Shown in pieces: positions 1 to 6,650 of a stretch of 64,000 nt of DNA (its first letter is position 1; each line of letters opens with the position of its first letter). Below the pieces are notes generated by a model that had not been told where the DNA came from, made no database searches, and saw nothing but the letters and a program-made list of their open reading frames with translations. The position numbers were made by a program, and so were the translations under genes. The stretch comes from Pelomonas baiyunensis (GTDB taxonomy: Bacteria > Pseudomonadota > Gammaproteobacteria > Burkholderiales > Burkholderiaceae_C), in the NCBI RefSeq assembly GCF_043555935.1, contig NZ_JBIGIB010000002.1, positions 372,001 to 436,000 of the forward strand. The letters are read 5' to 3'.

Positions 1-238
1 TGGCCAGGTCCGCACCCCCGACGGCGCGGATGAGGCCGCCCTCGATCAGCAGGCTGCCGTCTGGCACAGCGGGGCCACTGACCGGGTGCAGTGTGGCGTT
101 GCGCAGCAGCAGCGGCTCGCGTTGCGCGGGAGGCGGGGTGTTGGGCGAGGCCGCGGTGGTGAGCGTGCTGCCGAGCAGGACCGTGAGCAGCGTGGTGACC
201 AGCGCGGCGCGCCGTGCAGTGCGGGTGGCGTGCTTCAT
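1..238 (-). CDS. Secreted amidohydrolase, N-terminal part (runs off left edge)
   Basis: Only the first 79 codons lie in the window. The protein begins MKHATRTARRAALVTTLL, a basic then hydrophobic stretch that looks like a signal peptide. It continues with LLLRNATLHPVSGP and GSLLIEGGLIRAVGG, the small beta-sandwich that opens metal-dependent amidohydrolases of the imidazolonepropionase-like type. The catalytic barrel is outside the window. The ATG follows the stop of the upstream amidohydrolase after one base (TGA-C-ATG), so the two are almost certainly translated together. Substrate unknown; a periplasmic peptidase or cyclic-amide hydrolase role is usual for such pairs. Reading on the left edge continues without a stop. 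Confidence 0.75.
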   Translation of the reverse strand, partial: MKHATRTARRAALVTTLLTVLLGSTLTTAASPNTPPPAQREPLLLRNATLHPVSGPAVPDGSLLIEGGLIRAVGGADLA

Positions 239-239
239 G

Positions 240-3200
240 TCAGTGCGCATCCAGGGTGCATTCATGCCAGGCGTCACCGCCGAAATAGCTGTGCCGGTTG
301 CGGTTGGCTTGGTGCAGCCAGCTCTGCAGGGCGAGGTGGTCCATCACCGCCGCCACGGGCGACGGCGGGCGCGCGTCCGGCGCCGGGCCCGCATTGGCGC
401 TGGCGGCCTTGGCGCGTTCCGGCAAGGCCAGGGCCACGAGCCGTGCGCGCTCGGCCCGGTCCCGTTCGCGCAGCTGCGCGTCATCGGCCAGGCTGAAGTA
501 GCGGCGGCCGTCGATCCAGGTCTGTTCGGCCTTGGCGGCGTTGGAGAGCGGGTGGGCGCTCCAGACCACGAAGTCGGCATCCTTGCCCACCTCCAGCGAG
601 CCGACGCGGGCGTCGATGCGCAACTGCCGGGCGGGGTTCAGCGTCACGAACTTCAGCGCATCGGCCTCGCTCATGCCCCAGGCCTTGCCGCCGTAGCGCA
701 GGGCCTTGGCGGCTTCGGTGTTCAGGTGGCGGGCCAGCTCGTCGCTGTCAGAGTTGAAGCTGGTCAGCACCCCGGCGCGGTGCGTCATCGCGCCGTTGTA
801 CGGAATCGCGTCCTGCACCTCGACCTTGTAGGCCCACCAGTCCGAGAAGCCGGAGGTGCCGGCGCCGAGCGCGGCAATCTCGGGCGCCACCTTGTACGCC
901 TCCAGCACGTGCTGGAAGGTGGCCACTTCCAAGCCGAATTCCTTGGCGAGTGTGGCGAACATCAAGATCTCGTCTGCCCGGTAGCTGTGGATGTGGATGA
1001 CGCGTTTCCTCTCCAGCAGCTCCACCAGCGTGTCCAGTTGCAGGTCGCGGCGGGTGGTGGGGTCGGCCTTGCGCTGCTCGCGGTAGCGCTGCGCGGCCAG
1101 GAAGGCATCGCGCATCGTCTGTTCCACGCCCATGCGGGTGGCGGGGTAGCGGACGTCGTCCGCCGGCACCGGGAAGTTGGCCCGCTTGACGTTTTCGCCC
1201 AGGGCGAACTTGATGCCCGGCTTGGCGCCTTCGAACTTCAGCGCCTCGGCGCCTTGCCCCCAGCGCAGCTTGATGACCTGGTTTTGCCCGCCAATCGCGT
1301 TGGCCGAGCCGTGCAGCAGGTTGGCGCTGGTGACGCCTCCGGCGAGCTGCCGGTACAGGCTGATGTCCGTCGGGTCCAGCACATCACCCACGCGCACTTC
1401 GGCCGTCACGGAGTGGGCGAACTCGTTCACGCCGTGCTGGATGGCGGTGTGAGAGTGCGCGTCGATCAGGCCGGGCGTGACGTGCTTGCCGGTGGCGTCG
1501 ATGACGACGGCATCCGCCGGTGCGCTGAGCTGCTGGCCCACGGCGGCAATGCGGCCGTTGCGCACCAGCAGGTCGGCGTTGACCAGCGTGCCGGCGGCGC
1601 CACTGGTCCAAACGGTGGCGTGGCGCACCAGCACCGCGGTGGGTTGCTCCGGCGGCGCAGCGCGGCCGAACACACCGGCGGGGTAGGTGCTGAGCCCAGG
1701 GCTCGGTGGCGTGGCGTCCTTGGGGCGTGGGGTGGGCTCGTGGGCGGCGACCCGCCGGGCGCTGAAGGCTTCGGTGCGGCCGTCGGCTCGTGTCAGCGCA
1801 CCCATCAGTTCGGCGCCCCGGCCCTCCAGGCGCAGCGGCTCACGTGCCGCGCCATCGCAGGGCCAGCGCAGCAGCAATTCGGTGCCCCGCTGTTGCAGCT
1901 CGCAGGCCTTGCCGTCCACCTGCAGGCTGGGTTGGCTGCGGCCGCCGGTGATGACCCAGGTCGACTCGGCACCGCCCGGCGCCCGTGCCAGCCAGCGGCC
2001 GCGGGCATCGAAGCGCTCGCCGGCCTCGGTGCGCTGAGGCTGCCCGTCCACAAAGGTCAATTCCACCGTGGCCTCGTCGTCGGCGAACAGGTCGCCCTGC
2101 GCCACCACCAGGTGGGCCCACTGGCCGGGCGCGAGCCGGCCCAGGCGCGGTTGGTCCAGCAGCCGGGCGGGCGTGGTCGTCAGGGCGGCCAGTGCGGCGT
2201 CGGGCGACAGGCCGCGTTGCACCGCCTGCCGCAGGCGCGGCCAGAACTCTTTGCGGGGGTCTTTCAGCCCTCGGGCGGTCAGCGCGAAGGTGACGCCGGC
2301 GGCCTGCAGCGCGGCCGCATTGCCAGGCGCGCGTTCCCAGTGCTGCAGCACCTGCAGGGGGACATCCAAGGCGCTTTCAGGTTGTTCCACTTCGGGCGCG
2401 GCGGGGTAGGTCAGCGGCACGATCACTGGCAACCCCAGGGCTCGCAGTTGCGCCGCCATGCGGTATTCGTGGCCCGTGCCTTGCGCTACCAGGCGCAGCC
2501 CGAATTCATCGCGCAGCCGGGCGATGCGGGGCAGGTCTTCTTCGTCCAGCGCTTCATGGATCGCCGGCTGGCGGCCGGCCAAGACCGGCGCGAGTGCGGC
2601 CAGTGCCGGGCTGTGCTCGCGCCGCTCGCCCGCAGGTGCGGCTTGAGCGGCCCAGCGGGCGTTGAGCAGGGTCTGTCGCTGCAGGGCCACGCTGCCCATC
2701 AGCGAGGTGGGGTAGTCCAGCCGCAGCGCACCCGGCGCGGGCGGCGCATCGAAATCGAACCCGTTGTATTCATGGGCCAAGTGCTGGGCCACATCCGCGG
2801 CCAGCACCGATTGCCGGGCGTCGCCTCCGTCGCGCAGGCTGATCAGGGCACTCTGGCCACGGAACACCGCGCCAGCGGGCGGCGTTGACAGCGCGGCGGT
2901 GAAGCCTTGGTCGCGCAGGGCCCGCACCTCGTCGGCCCGCATCTCCAGCGCTGCGGCCTGGTGGAAATCGGCGCGCACCCACCGCTGCGAGGGCGTGAGG
3001 CCTTTGCCTCGGGGCGCTTCGATGCGGCGTTGGCCGAGGCTGCTGGCGGCGTCAATGAAGCCGGCGTACACCGTGCGGCCGGGCAGGGCCCAGATGCGGG
3101 CGCCGGCGGGGGGCTTCACGTCGCGGCCCACGGCCACGATGACGCCGTCTTTCATCACCAGCGTGCCCTGGTCGATCACCTGCCCGGGCGCCAGCACCAG

Positions 3201-3332
3201 CCGAACGCCGGTCAGTGCGTGCCAGCGCGGGGTGCCGTCGCGCAGTCCTTGAGGGATTTCACTGAGCTGTTGGGCGGTGGCCGGCCAGGCAGCGGCCAGC
3301 AGGCTCAGACGGAGCAGGGCGATCCAGCGCAT
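240..3332 (-). CDS. Large secreted amidohydrolase with two amidohydrolase-like halves
   Basis: 1030 residues from the ATG at 3332, chosen because it starts a clean signal peptide (MRWIALLRLSLLAAAWPATA); the frame stays open further upstream but without such a signal. The N-terminal half has the sandwich and barrel entry of an amidohydrolase (GTLVMKDGVIVAVG, then YAGFIDAAS) but lacks the metal-binding HxH that should follow. The C-terminal half repeats the fold with an intact entry, GLIDAHSHTAIQHG, a later HIHSYRADE histidine motif, SFNSDSDE and the C-terminal VGSLEVGKDADFVVW strand. Only the second half therefore looks catalytic. Proteins of about 1000 residues with this layout are known in Proteobacteria, usually as tandem genes. 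Likely periplasmic; substrate not predictable. Confidence 0.85.
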   Translation of the reverse strand: MRWIALLRLSLLAAAWPATAQQLSEIPQGLRDGTPRWHALTGVRLVLAPGQVIDQGTLVMKDGVIVAVGRDVKPPAGARIWALPGRTVYAGFIDAASSLGQRRIEAPRGKGLTPSQRWVRADFHQAAALEMRADEVRALRDQGFTAALSTPPAGAVFRGQSALISLRDGGDARQSVLAADVAQHLAHEYNGFDFDAPPAPGALRLDYPTSLMGSVALQRQTLLNARWAAQAAPAGERREHSPALAALAPVLAGRQPAIHEALDEEDLPRIARLRDEFGLRLVAQGTGHEYRMAAQLRALGLPVIVPLTYPAAPEVEQPESALDVPLQVLQHWERAPGNAAALQAAGVTFALTARGLKDPRKEFWPRLRQAVQRGLSPDAALAALTTTPARLLDQPRLGRLAPGQWAHLVVAQGDLFADDEATVELTFVDGQPQRTEAGERFDARGRWLARAPGGAESTWVITGGRSQPSLQVDGKACELQQRGTELLLRWPCDGAAREPLRLEGRGAELMGALTRADGRTEAFSARRVAAHEPTPRPKDATPPSPGLSTYPAGVFGRAAPPEQPTAVLVRHATVWTSGAAGTLVNADLLVRNGRIAAVGQQLSAPADAVVIDATGKHVTPGLIDAHSHTAIQHGVNEFAHSVTAEVRVGDVLDPTDISLYRQLAGGVTSANLLHGSANAIGGQNQVIKLRWGQGAEALKFEGAKPGIKFALGENVKRANFPVPADDVRYPATRMGVEQTMRDAFLAAQRYREQRKADPTTRRDLQLDTLVELLERKRVIHIHSYRADEILMFATLAKEFGLEVATFQHVLEAYKVAPEIAALGAGTSGFSDWWAYKVEVQDAIPYNGAMTHRAGVLTSFNSDSDELARHLNTEAAKALRYGGKAWGMSEADALKFVTLNPARQLRIDARVGSLEVGKDADFVVWSAHPLSNAAKAEQTWIDGRRYFSLADDAQLRERDRAERARLVALALPERAKAASANAGPAPDARPPSPVAAVMDHLALQSWLHQANRNRHSYFGGDAWHECTLDAH

Positions 3333-3460
3333 GGGTGCGTCTTGGGTGGGCCGCGGCGCGGCGAAGCCCCGGACTTTAGAGGCGTGATGTGTGTCATGGC
3401 CGAAAGTCAGGAGTCCTGCCATAGTCGGGTTTAGGACATCACGACCCCACGGAGACCTGA

Positions 3461-4393
3461 ATGAGCAGCGCTGCATCCGCCCACCCTGAAGACGCCACGT
3501 CCGCCCGCCTGCGCGCGCTGCTGTTGCGGGCGCCGACCGCGGCGGCTTTCGTGGCCGGGCAGCGGTTCGAGGTGGTCAGCGAGGAGTTCGCGCACCTGTT
3601 CGGTTTTGCGGATGACAGTGAACTCGCGGGCCGCGACACCCGCTCGGTGCACACCAACGACATGGCCCACGCCGGCCTGTACGAGCGCGCCGCCGCCGCT
3701 TTCGCGGCCGGGCAGCCGCTGGACGAAGAGATGGAGTACGTGAAGCGCGACGGCCACCGGTTTTGGGGCCGCCTGCAAGCCTCGCCGGTGAATTGGGACA
3801 CGCCCGCGGGTGAAGCGCTCTGGATCGTTGAGGATGTGACGGCCGCGCGCGCACAGCGCCTGCAGCCCACCTGGACGGCCAAGCACGACACCGTGACAGA
3901 ACTGGCCAATCGCCGTGAGTTCGAGCGCCGCCTGGCCGAGCATGTGGGCAGCCGGCGCAATGAGCCGGTGTCGGTGCTGTGGCTTGACGTCGACCAGTTC
4001 CGAAACGTCGTTCAAGGCATGAGCACCGAGGTGGGCGACCATTTCCTGTACGGCCTGGGCCAGATGCTGATCAGCAAGGTGCGCGCGTCGGACCTGGTGG
4101 CCCGGCTGGAAGACGACCACTTCGCCATCCTGCTGCCCGACTGCGATCAGCACTATGCGCAGATCATTGCCGAGAAGGTGCGCGCGTCGGTGGCGGGCTA
4201 CCGGTTGCGCTGGGGCCTGCACCGCACGCGGGTCAAGGCCTCGCTGGGCGTTGTGCAAATTCAGCCGTCTCTGGCCACGGTGGATGCCGTGCTGGGCGCG
4301 GCGGCGCTGGCCTGCACCGAGGCCAAGGCCGCCGGCGGGGACAGCGTACGGGTGTTCGTGTCAGCCGGCGGGTTTGAGGAACTGGCGGGCTGA
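3461..4393 (+). CDS. PAS protein with degenerate GGDEF domain
   Basis: 310 residues. Residues about 20-130 form a PAS/PAC sensor domain (SEEFAHLFGF, EYVKRDGHRFWG, WIVEDVT). Residues 140-300 form a GGDEF fold (HDTVTELANRREF, LDVDQF at 175-180). The signature loop reads EDDHF (217-221) in place of GGDEF, so diguanylate cyclase activity is unlikely. The product-binding I-site RxxD is present as RASD at 208-211, five residues before the loop, so binding of c-di-GMP is possible. No membrane segment is visible; cytoplasmic. A GGAG ribosome site precedes the ATG. The gene diverges from the amidohydrolase and is followed by its own terminator, so it appears monocistronic. The PAS ligand is unknown. 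Confidence 0.88.
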   Translation: MSSAASAHPEDATSARLRALLLRAPTAAAFVAGQRFEVVSEEFAHLFGFADDSELAGRDTRSVHTNDMAHAGLYERAAAAFAAGQPLDEEMEYVKRDGHRFWGRLQASPVNWDTPAGEALWIVEDVTAARAQRLQPTWTAKHDTVTELANRREFERRLAEHVGSRRNEPVSVLWLDVDQFRNVVQGMSTEVGDHFLYGLGQMLISKVRASDLVARLEDDHFAILLPDCDQHYAQIIAEKVRASVAGYRLRWGLHRTRVKASLGVVQIQPSLATVDAVLGAAALACTEAKAAGGDSVRVFVSAGGFEELAG

Positions 4394-4407
4394 ATTCACG
4401 CCAGTGC

Positions 4408-4439
4408 GGGCTGAGATCGGTTGAACAGCCCTGTTTTTT
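4408..4439 (+). terminator. Rho-independent terminator of the PAS-GGDEF gene
   Basis: GGGCTG and CAGCCC pair across a 12-base loop and are followed by TG and six T residues. It sits just after the stop codon of the PAS protein and before the sigma-28-like promoter of the next gene, so it isolates the two transcripts. Confidence 0.65.
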
Positions 4440-4450
4440 GCGCTTTGTTC

Positions 4451-4477
4451 TAAAGTTCTCGGGCGCGCTGCCGATGT
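4451..4477 (+). promoter_or_regulatory. Sigma-28 (FliA) class flagellar promoter
   Basis: TAAAGTTC at 4451-4458, exactly 11 bases, then GCCGATGT at 4470-4477. The enterobacterial FliA consensus is TAAAGTTT-N11-GCCGATAA, so 7 of 8 and 6 of 8 positions match with ideal spacing. It lies 31 bases upstream of a small flagellar-type gene, which supports function. Confidence 0.8.
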
Positions 4478-4508
4478 ACGGCGCATCCGCTTTTGAATTG
4501 AGCCCGCC

Positions 4509-4781
4509 ATGAACGTCCCGCTGTCCACCGCCCTGTCCGGCATCTCCGCCGCCAACGAGCGACTGCGGGCCTCGTCGGCCAACATCGCCAACCTGGCGGC
4601 CAGCAACCAAACCCGTGCCAGCGTGGAGCCCACGAACACCGACAAGGTGCCGGAGCGCGAGATCAACCCGGCCAACGAGATCGTGGAGCAGCAGTCGGCG
4701 TCCTACGCGTTTGTGGCCAACCTGAAGGTGCTGCAAACGCAGCTGAACACGACGGGCGCGCTGCTGGACATCAAGGCTTGA
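4509..4781 (+). CDS. Small flagellar basal-body rod-like protein
   Basis: 90 residues. The N-terminus (STALSGISAANERLRASSANIANLAAS) is the heptad-type helix with the SSANIANL motif typical of FlgB/FlgC/FlgE/FlgG axial proteins. The C-terminus (NEIVEQQSASYAFVANLKVLQT) matches the Flg_bbr_C helix. The whole middle domain of FlgC (normally about 135 residues) is missing; only the two coiled-coil ends are joined. No other flagellar gene is nearby. A sigma-28-type promoter and a strong terminator flank it, so it is a single-gene late flagellar transcript. It may be a minor rod or hook-associated protein or a chaperone-like mimic; the exact role is unknown. Confidence 0.75.
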   Translation: MNVPLSTALSGISAANERLRASSANIANLAASNQTRASVEPTNTDKVPEREINPANEIVEQQSASYAFVANLKVLQTQLNTTGALLDIKA

Positions 4782-4811
4782 GCGGCGGGCGCATCACAAC
4801 TACGCCTCGAC

Positions 4812-4837
4812 AAGCGGCCTCAGGCCGCTTTTTCTTT
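4812..4837 (+). terminator. Rho-independent terminator after the rod-like gene
   Basis: Perfect 8-bp stem AAGCGGCC / GGCCGCTT with a TCA loop, followed by TTTTTCTTT. The loop contains, on the opposite strand, the stop codon of the convergent merR gene. Confidence 0.85.
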
Positions 4838-5272
4838 GTCTCGGTGTTTGCCGTTGCCGCTGCGGTTGCTGTTGCGTTTGGCGGTGGGCGCCGCAGCACC
4901 GGGCAGCGTGAGGCAGCGGCCCGCCGACCATTCCGCCTGCAACTGCGCCCGCAGCGCTAAGGTCTCGGCGCGCTGGCGGGCCAAGTCGGCGGCGAGGCGA
5001 TCGATCTGCGCCAGGCGCTCGTCCAGCCCCTGCAAGATGAGGTCATGCGGCAGGCCTTCCTGGCTGGCGGCGAAGAGTTCGCGCAGTTGGTCCAGCCCGA
5101 AGCCCAATCTCTGGCCGAGCTGGATCATTTGCAGCCGCTGCTGGTCGCGCTCGCCGTACTGCCGGTAGCCGTTTGCGCCCCGTTCGGCCGCGGGCAGCAA
5201 CCCGCTGGCCTCGTAGAACCGAATCGCCGAGGCGGCCAGACCCGTGGCGCGCGCGAGTTCACCGATTTTCAT
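4820..5272 (-). CDS. MerR-family transcriptional regulator
   Basis: 150 residues. The N-terminal winged helix is typical of MerR (MKIGELARATGLAASAIRFYEASGL, read from residue 1), followed by GYRQYGERDQQRL and a dimerising coiled coil (EGLPHDLILQGLDERLAQIDRLAADLARQR). The basic, low-complexity C-terminus has no obvious metal-binding cysteine cluster; the only Cys lies in GRCLTLPG, so the effector is more likely an organic or redox signal than a metal. It is divergent from the old-yellow-enzyme gene and its start codon abuts a canonical MerR-type promoter, so it probably controls that gene and itself. Exact inducer unknown. Confidence 0.9.
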   Translation of the reverse strand: MKIGELARATGLAASAIRFYEASGLLPAAERGANGYRQYGERDQQRLQMIQLGQRLGFGLDQLRELFAASQEGLPHDLILQGLDERLAQIDRLAADLARQRAETLALRAQLQAEWSAGRCLTLPGAAAPTAKRNSNRSGNGKHRDKEKAA

Positions 5273-5274
5273 GC

Positions 5275-5305
5275 TTGACCTTCAAGTGGACTTGAAACCT
5301 AGTAT
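5275..5305 (+). promoter_or_regulatory. MerR-type promoter with operator in a 19-bp spacer
   Basis: TTGACC (-35, 5275-5280) and TAGTAT (-10, 5300-5305) are separated by 19 bases, the overlong spacing that MerR activators correct by twisting DNA. The spacer holds the perfect dyad TTCAAGT-GG-ACTTGAA (5281-5296). It reads toward the oxidoreductase gene and starts three bases upstream of the merR start codon, so it could also autoregulate merR. Confidence 0.88.
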
Positions 5306-5335
5306 GCGCGGCATCCGTCACTTTCGCGTGTTGCC

Positions 5336-6574
5336 ATGTCCGTCAGCCCTGTGTTCCAACCCTTGCTGTTGCCCAACGGCCGCTCGCTGCCCAACCGGCT
5401 GGTGAAGGCCGCCATGGAAGAGGGCCTGGCGGCTCCCGGCCAACTGCCCGGGCCCGAGTTCGAGCGTCTGTACCGGACCTGGGCCGAGGGTGGCGTGGGC
5501 CTGATGTTGACCGGCAATGTGATGGTGGATGCCCGCGCGCTGACCGGGCCGGGCGGTGTGGTGCTGGAGGCCAGCAGCCCGCTGGAGGGCTTCCGCGCCT
5601 GGGCCGGTGCGGCGCAGACCCACGGCGGGCAGGTTTGGATGCAGATCAACCACCCGGGCCGGCAGGTGCTGGCGGCGATGGGAGAGGTGGCGTTGGCGCC
5701 TTCTGCCGTGGCGCTGGACCTGGGCAAGCATTCCGCCATGTTTGGCTCGCCGCGGGCCATGACGGAGGCCGAGATCGCCGAGGTCATCGCGCGCTTCGCT
5801 GCCACCGCGCGGCGTGCCGCCGAGGCCGGCTTCGATGGCGTGCAGGTGCACGCAGCGCATGGCTATCTGATCAGCCAGTTCCTGTCTCCGCTCACCAACC
5901 GGCGCAACGACGCGTGGGGCGGCAGCCTGCCGAACCGTGCACGCTTGCTGGTGGAGGTGGTGCGCGCGGTGAAGGCCGCTGTGCCGGCAGGCTTTGGCGT
6001 GGGCGCGAAGCTGAACTCGGCGGACTTCCAGCGCGGCGGCTTCAGCGAGGCCGATGCCCGCGAAGTGGTGCTGCTGCTGAATGCCGAGGGGCTGGACCTG
6101 TTGGAACTTTCGGGCGGCAGCTACGAGAGCCCGGCCATGCAGGGGCGCACGGCCGATGGGCGCACGCTGGCGCGCGAGGCCTATTTTCTGGAGTTCGCGC
6201 AGCAGCTGGCGGCGGTGGCCACCATGCCGCTGATGACCACCGGCGGCATCACCCGCCTGCCTGTGGCGGAGCAGGTGCTGGCCAGCGGCGTGGCCTTGGT
6301 GGGGCTGGGCACGGCGTTGGCGATGGTGCCCGAACTGCCGCGCCGTTGGCAGGCCGGCGAGCCTGCGGTGGCGCCACGGCCTGACGTGGCCTGGAAAGAC
6401 AAGGCCCTGGCCAGCCTCGCCACCATGGCCCTGGTGCGACGTCAGTTGCAGCGCATGGCGGTGGGGCGGGCGCCGCAGGGCAGCGGTTCGCCGCTGTGGG
6501 CGTTGATCACCGACCAGTGGCGCACCCGTCGGCTCACGCGCCGCTACCGGGCCTGGCGCGCGGCCGCCCGCTGA
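5336..6574 (+). CDS. NADH:flavin oxidoreductase / old yellow enzyme family
   Basis: 412 residues, a single FMN-binding TIM barrel. Family motifs are visible: LPNRLVKAAMEEG near the start, HPGRQ, VQVHAAHGYLISQFLSP with the paired catalytic His-Ala-Ala-His, NRRNDAWGGSLPNRAR, and the phosphate-binding GGITR and LVGLGTA at the C-terminal side. It reduces activated double bonds, for example enals or quinones, using NAD(P)H. It is controlled by the divergent MerR regulator through the 19-bp-spacer promoter, so it is probably an inducible detoxification enzyme for electrophiles or quinone-type compounds. The last 60 residues are basic and less conserved. The start lies about 30 bases downstream of the -10 box. 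Confidence 0.88.
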   Translation: MSVSPVFQPLLLPNGRSLPNRLVKAAMEEGLAAPGQLPGPEFERLYRTWAEGGVGLMLTGNVMVDARALTGPGGVVLEASSPLEGFRAWAGAAQTHGGQVWMQINHPGRQVLAAMGEVALAPSAVALDLGKHSAMFGSPRAMTEAEIAEVIARFAATARRAAEAGFDGVQVHAAHGYLISQFLSPLTNRRNDAWGGSLPNRARLLVEVVRAVKAAVPAGFGVGAKLNSADFQRGGFSEADAREVVLLLNAEGLDLLELSGGSYESPAMQGRTADGRTLAREAYFLEFAQQLAAVATMPLMTTGGITRLPVAEQVLASGVALVGLGTALAMVPELPRRWQAGEPAVAPRPDVAWKDKALASLATMALVRRQLQRMAVGRAPQGSGSPLWALITDQWRTRRLTRRYRAWRAAAR

Positions 6575-6596
6575 GCTTCGCGCGCGCGCCGAGCAA

Positions 6597-6630
6597 CAAA
6601 AAGCCCGCCGGGCTTGCGCGCGGCGGGCGG
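6597..6630 (-). terminator. Rho-independent terminator of acnB
   Basis: On the minus strand, GCCCGCCG pairs with CGGCGGGC and is followed by five T residues (seen as AAAAA at 6598-6602 on the plus strand). It lies just beyond the acnB stop. Confidence 0.75.
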
Positions 6631-6650
6631 TGCGGTGAGACCGTTCAGGC

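Noticed and set aside
30..2888. Very long open frame on the plus strand antisense to the large amidohydrolase
   Set aside because: The minus-strand frame has clear signal peptide and amidohydrolase motifs; the opposite frame is an Arg/Gly/Val-rich artefact of high GC.
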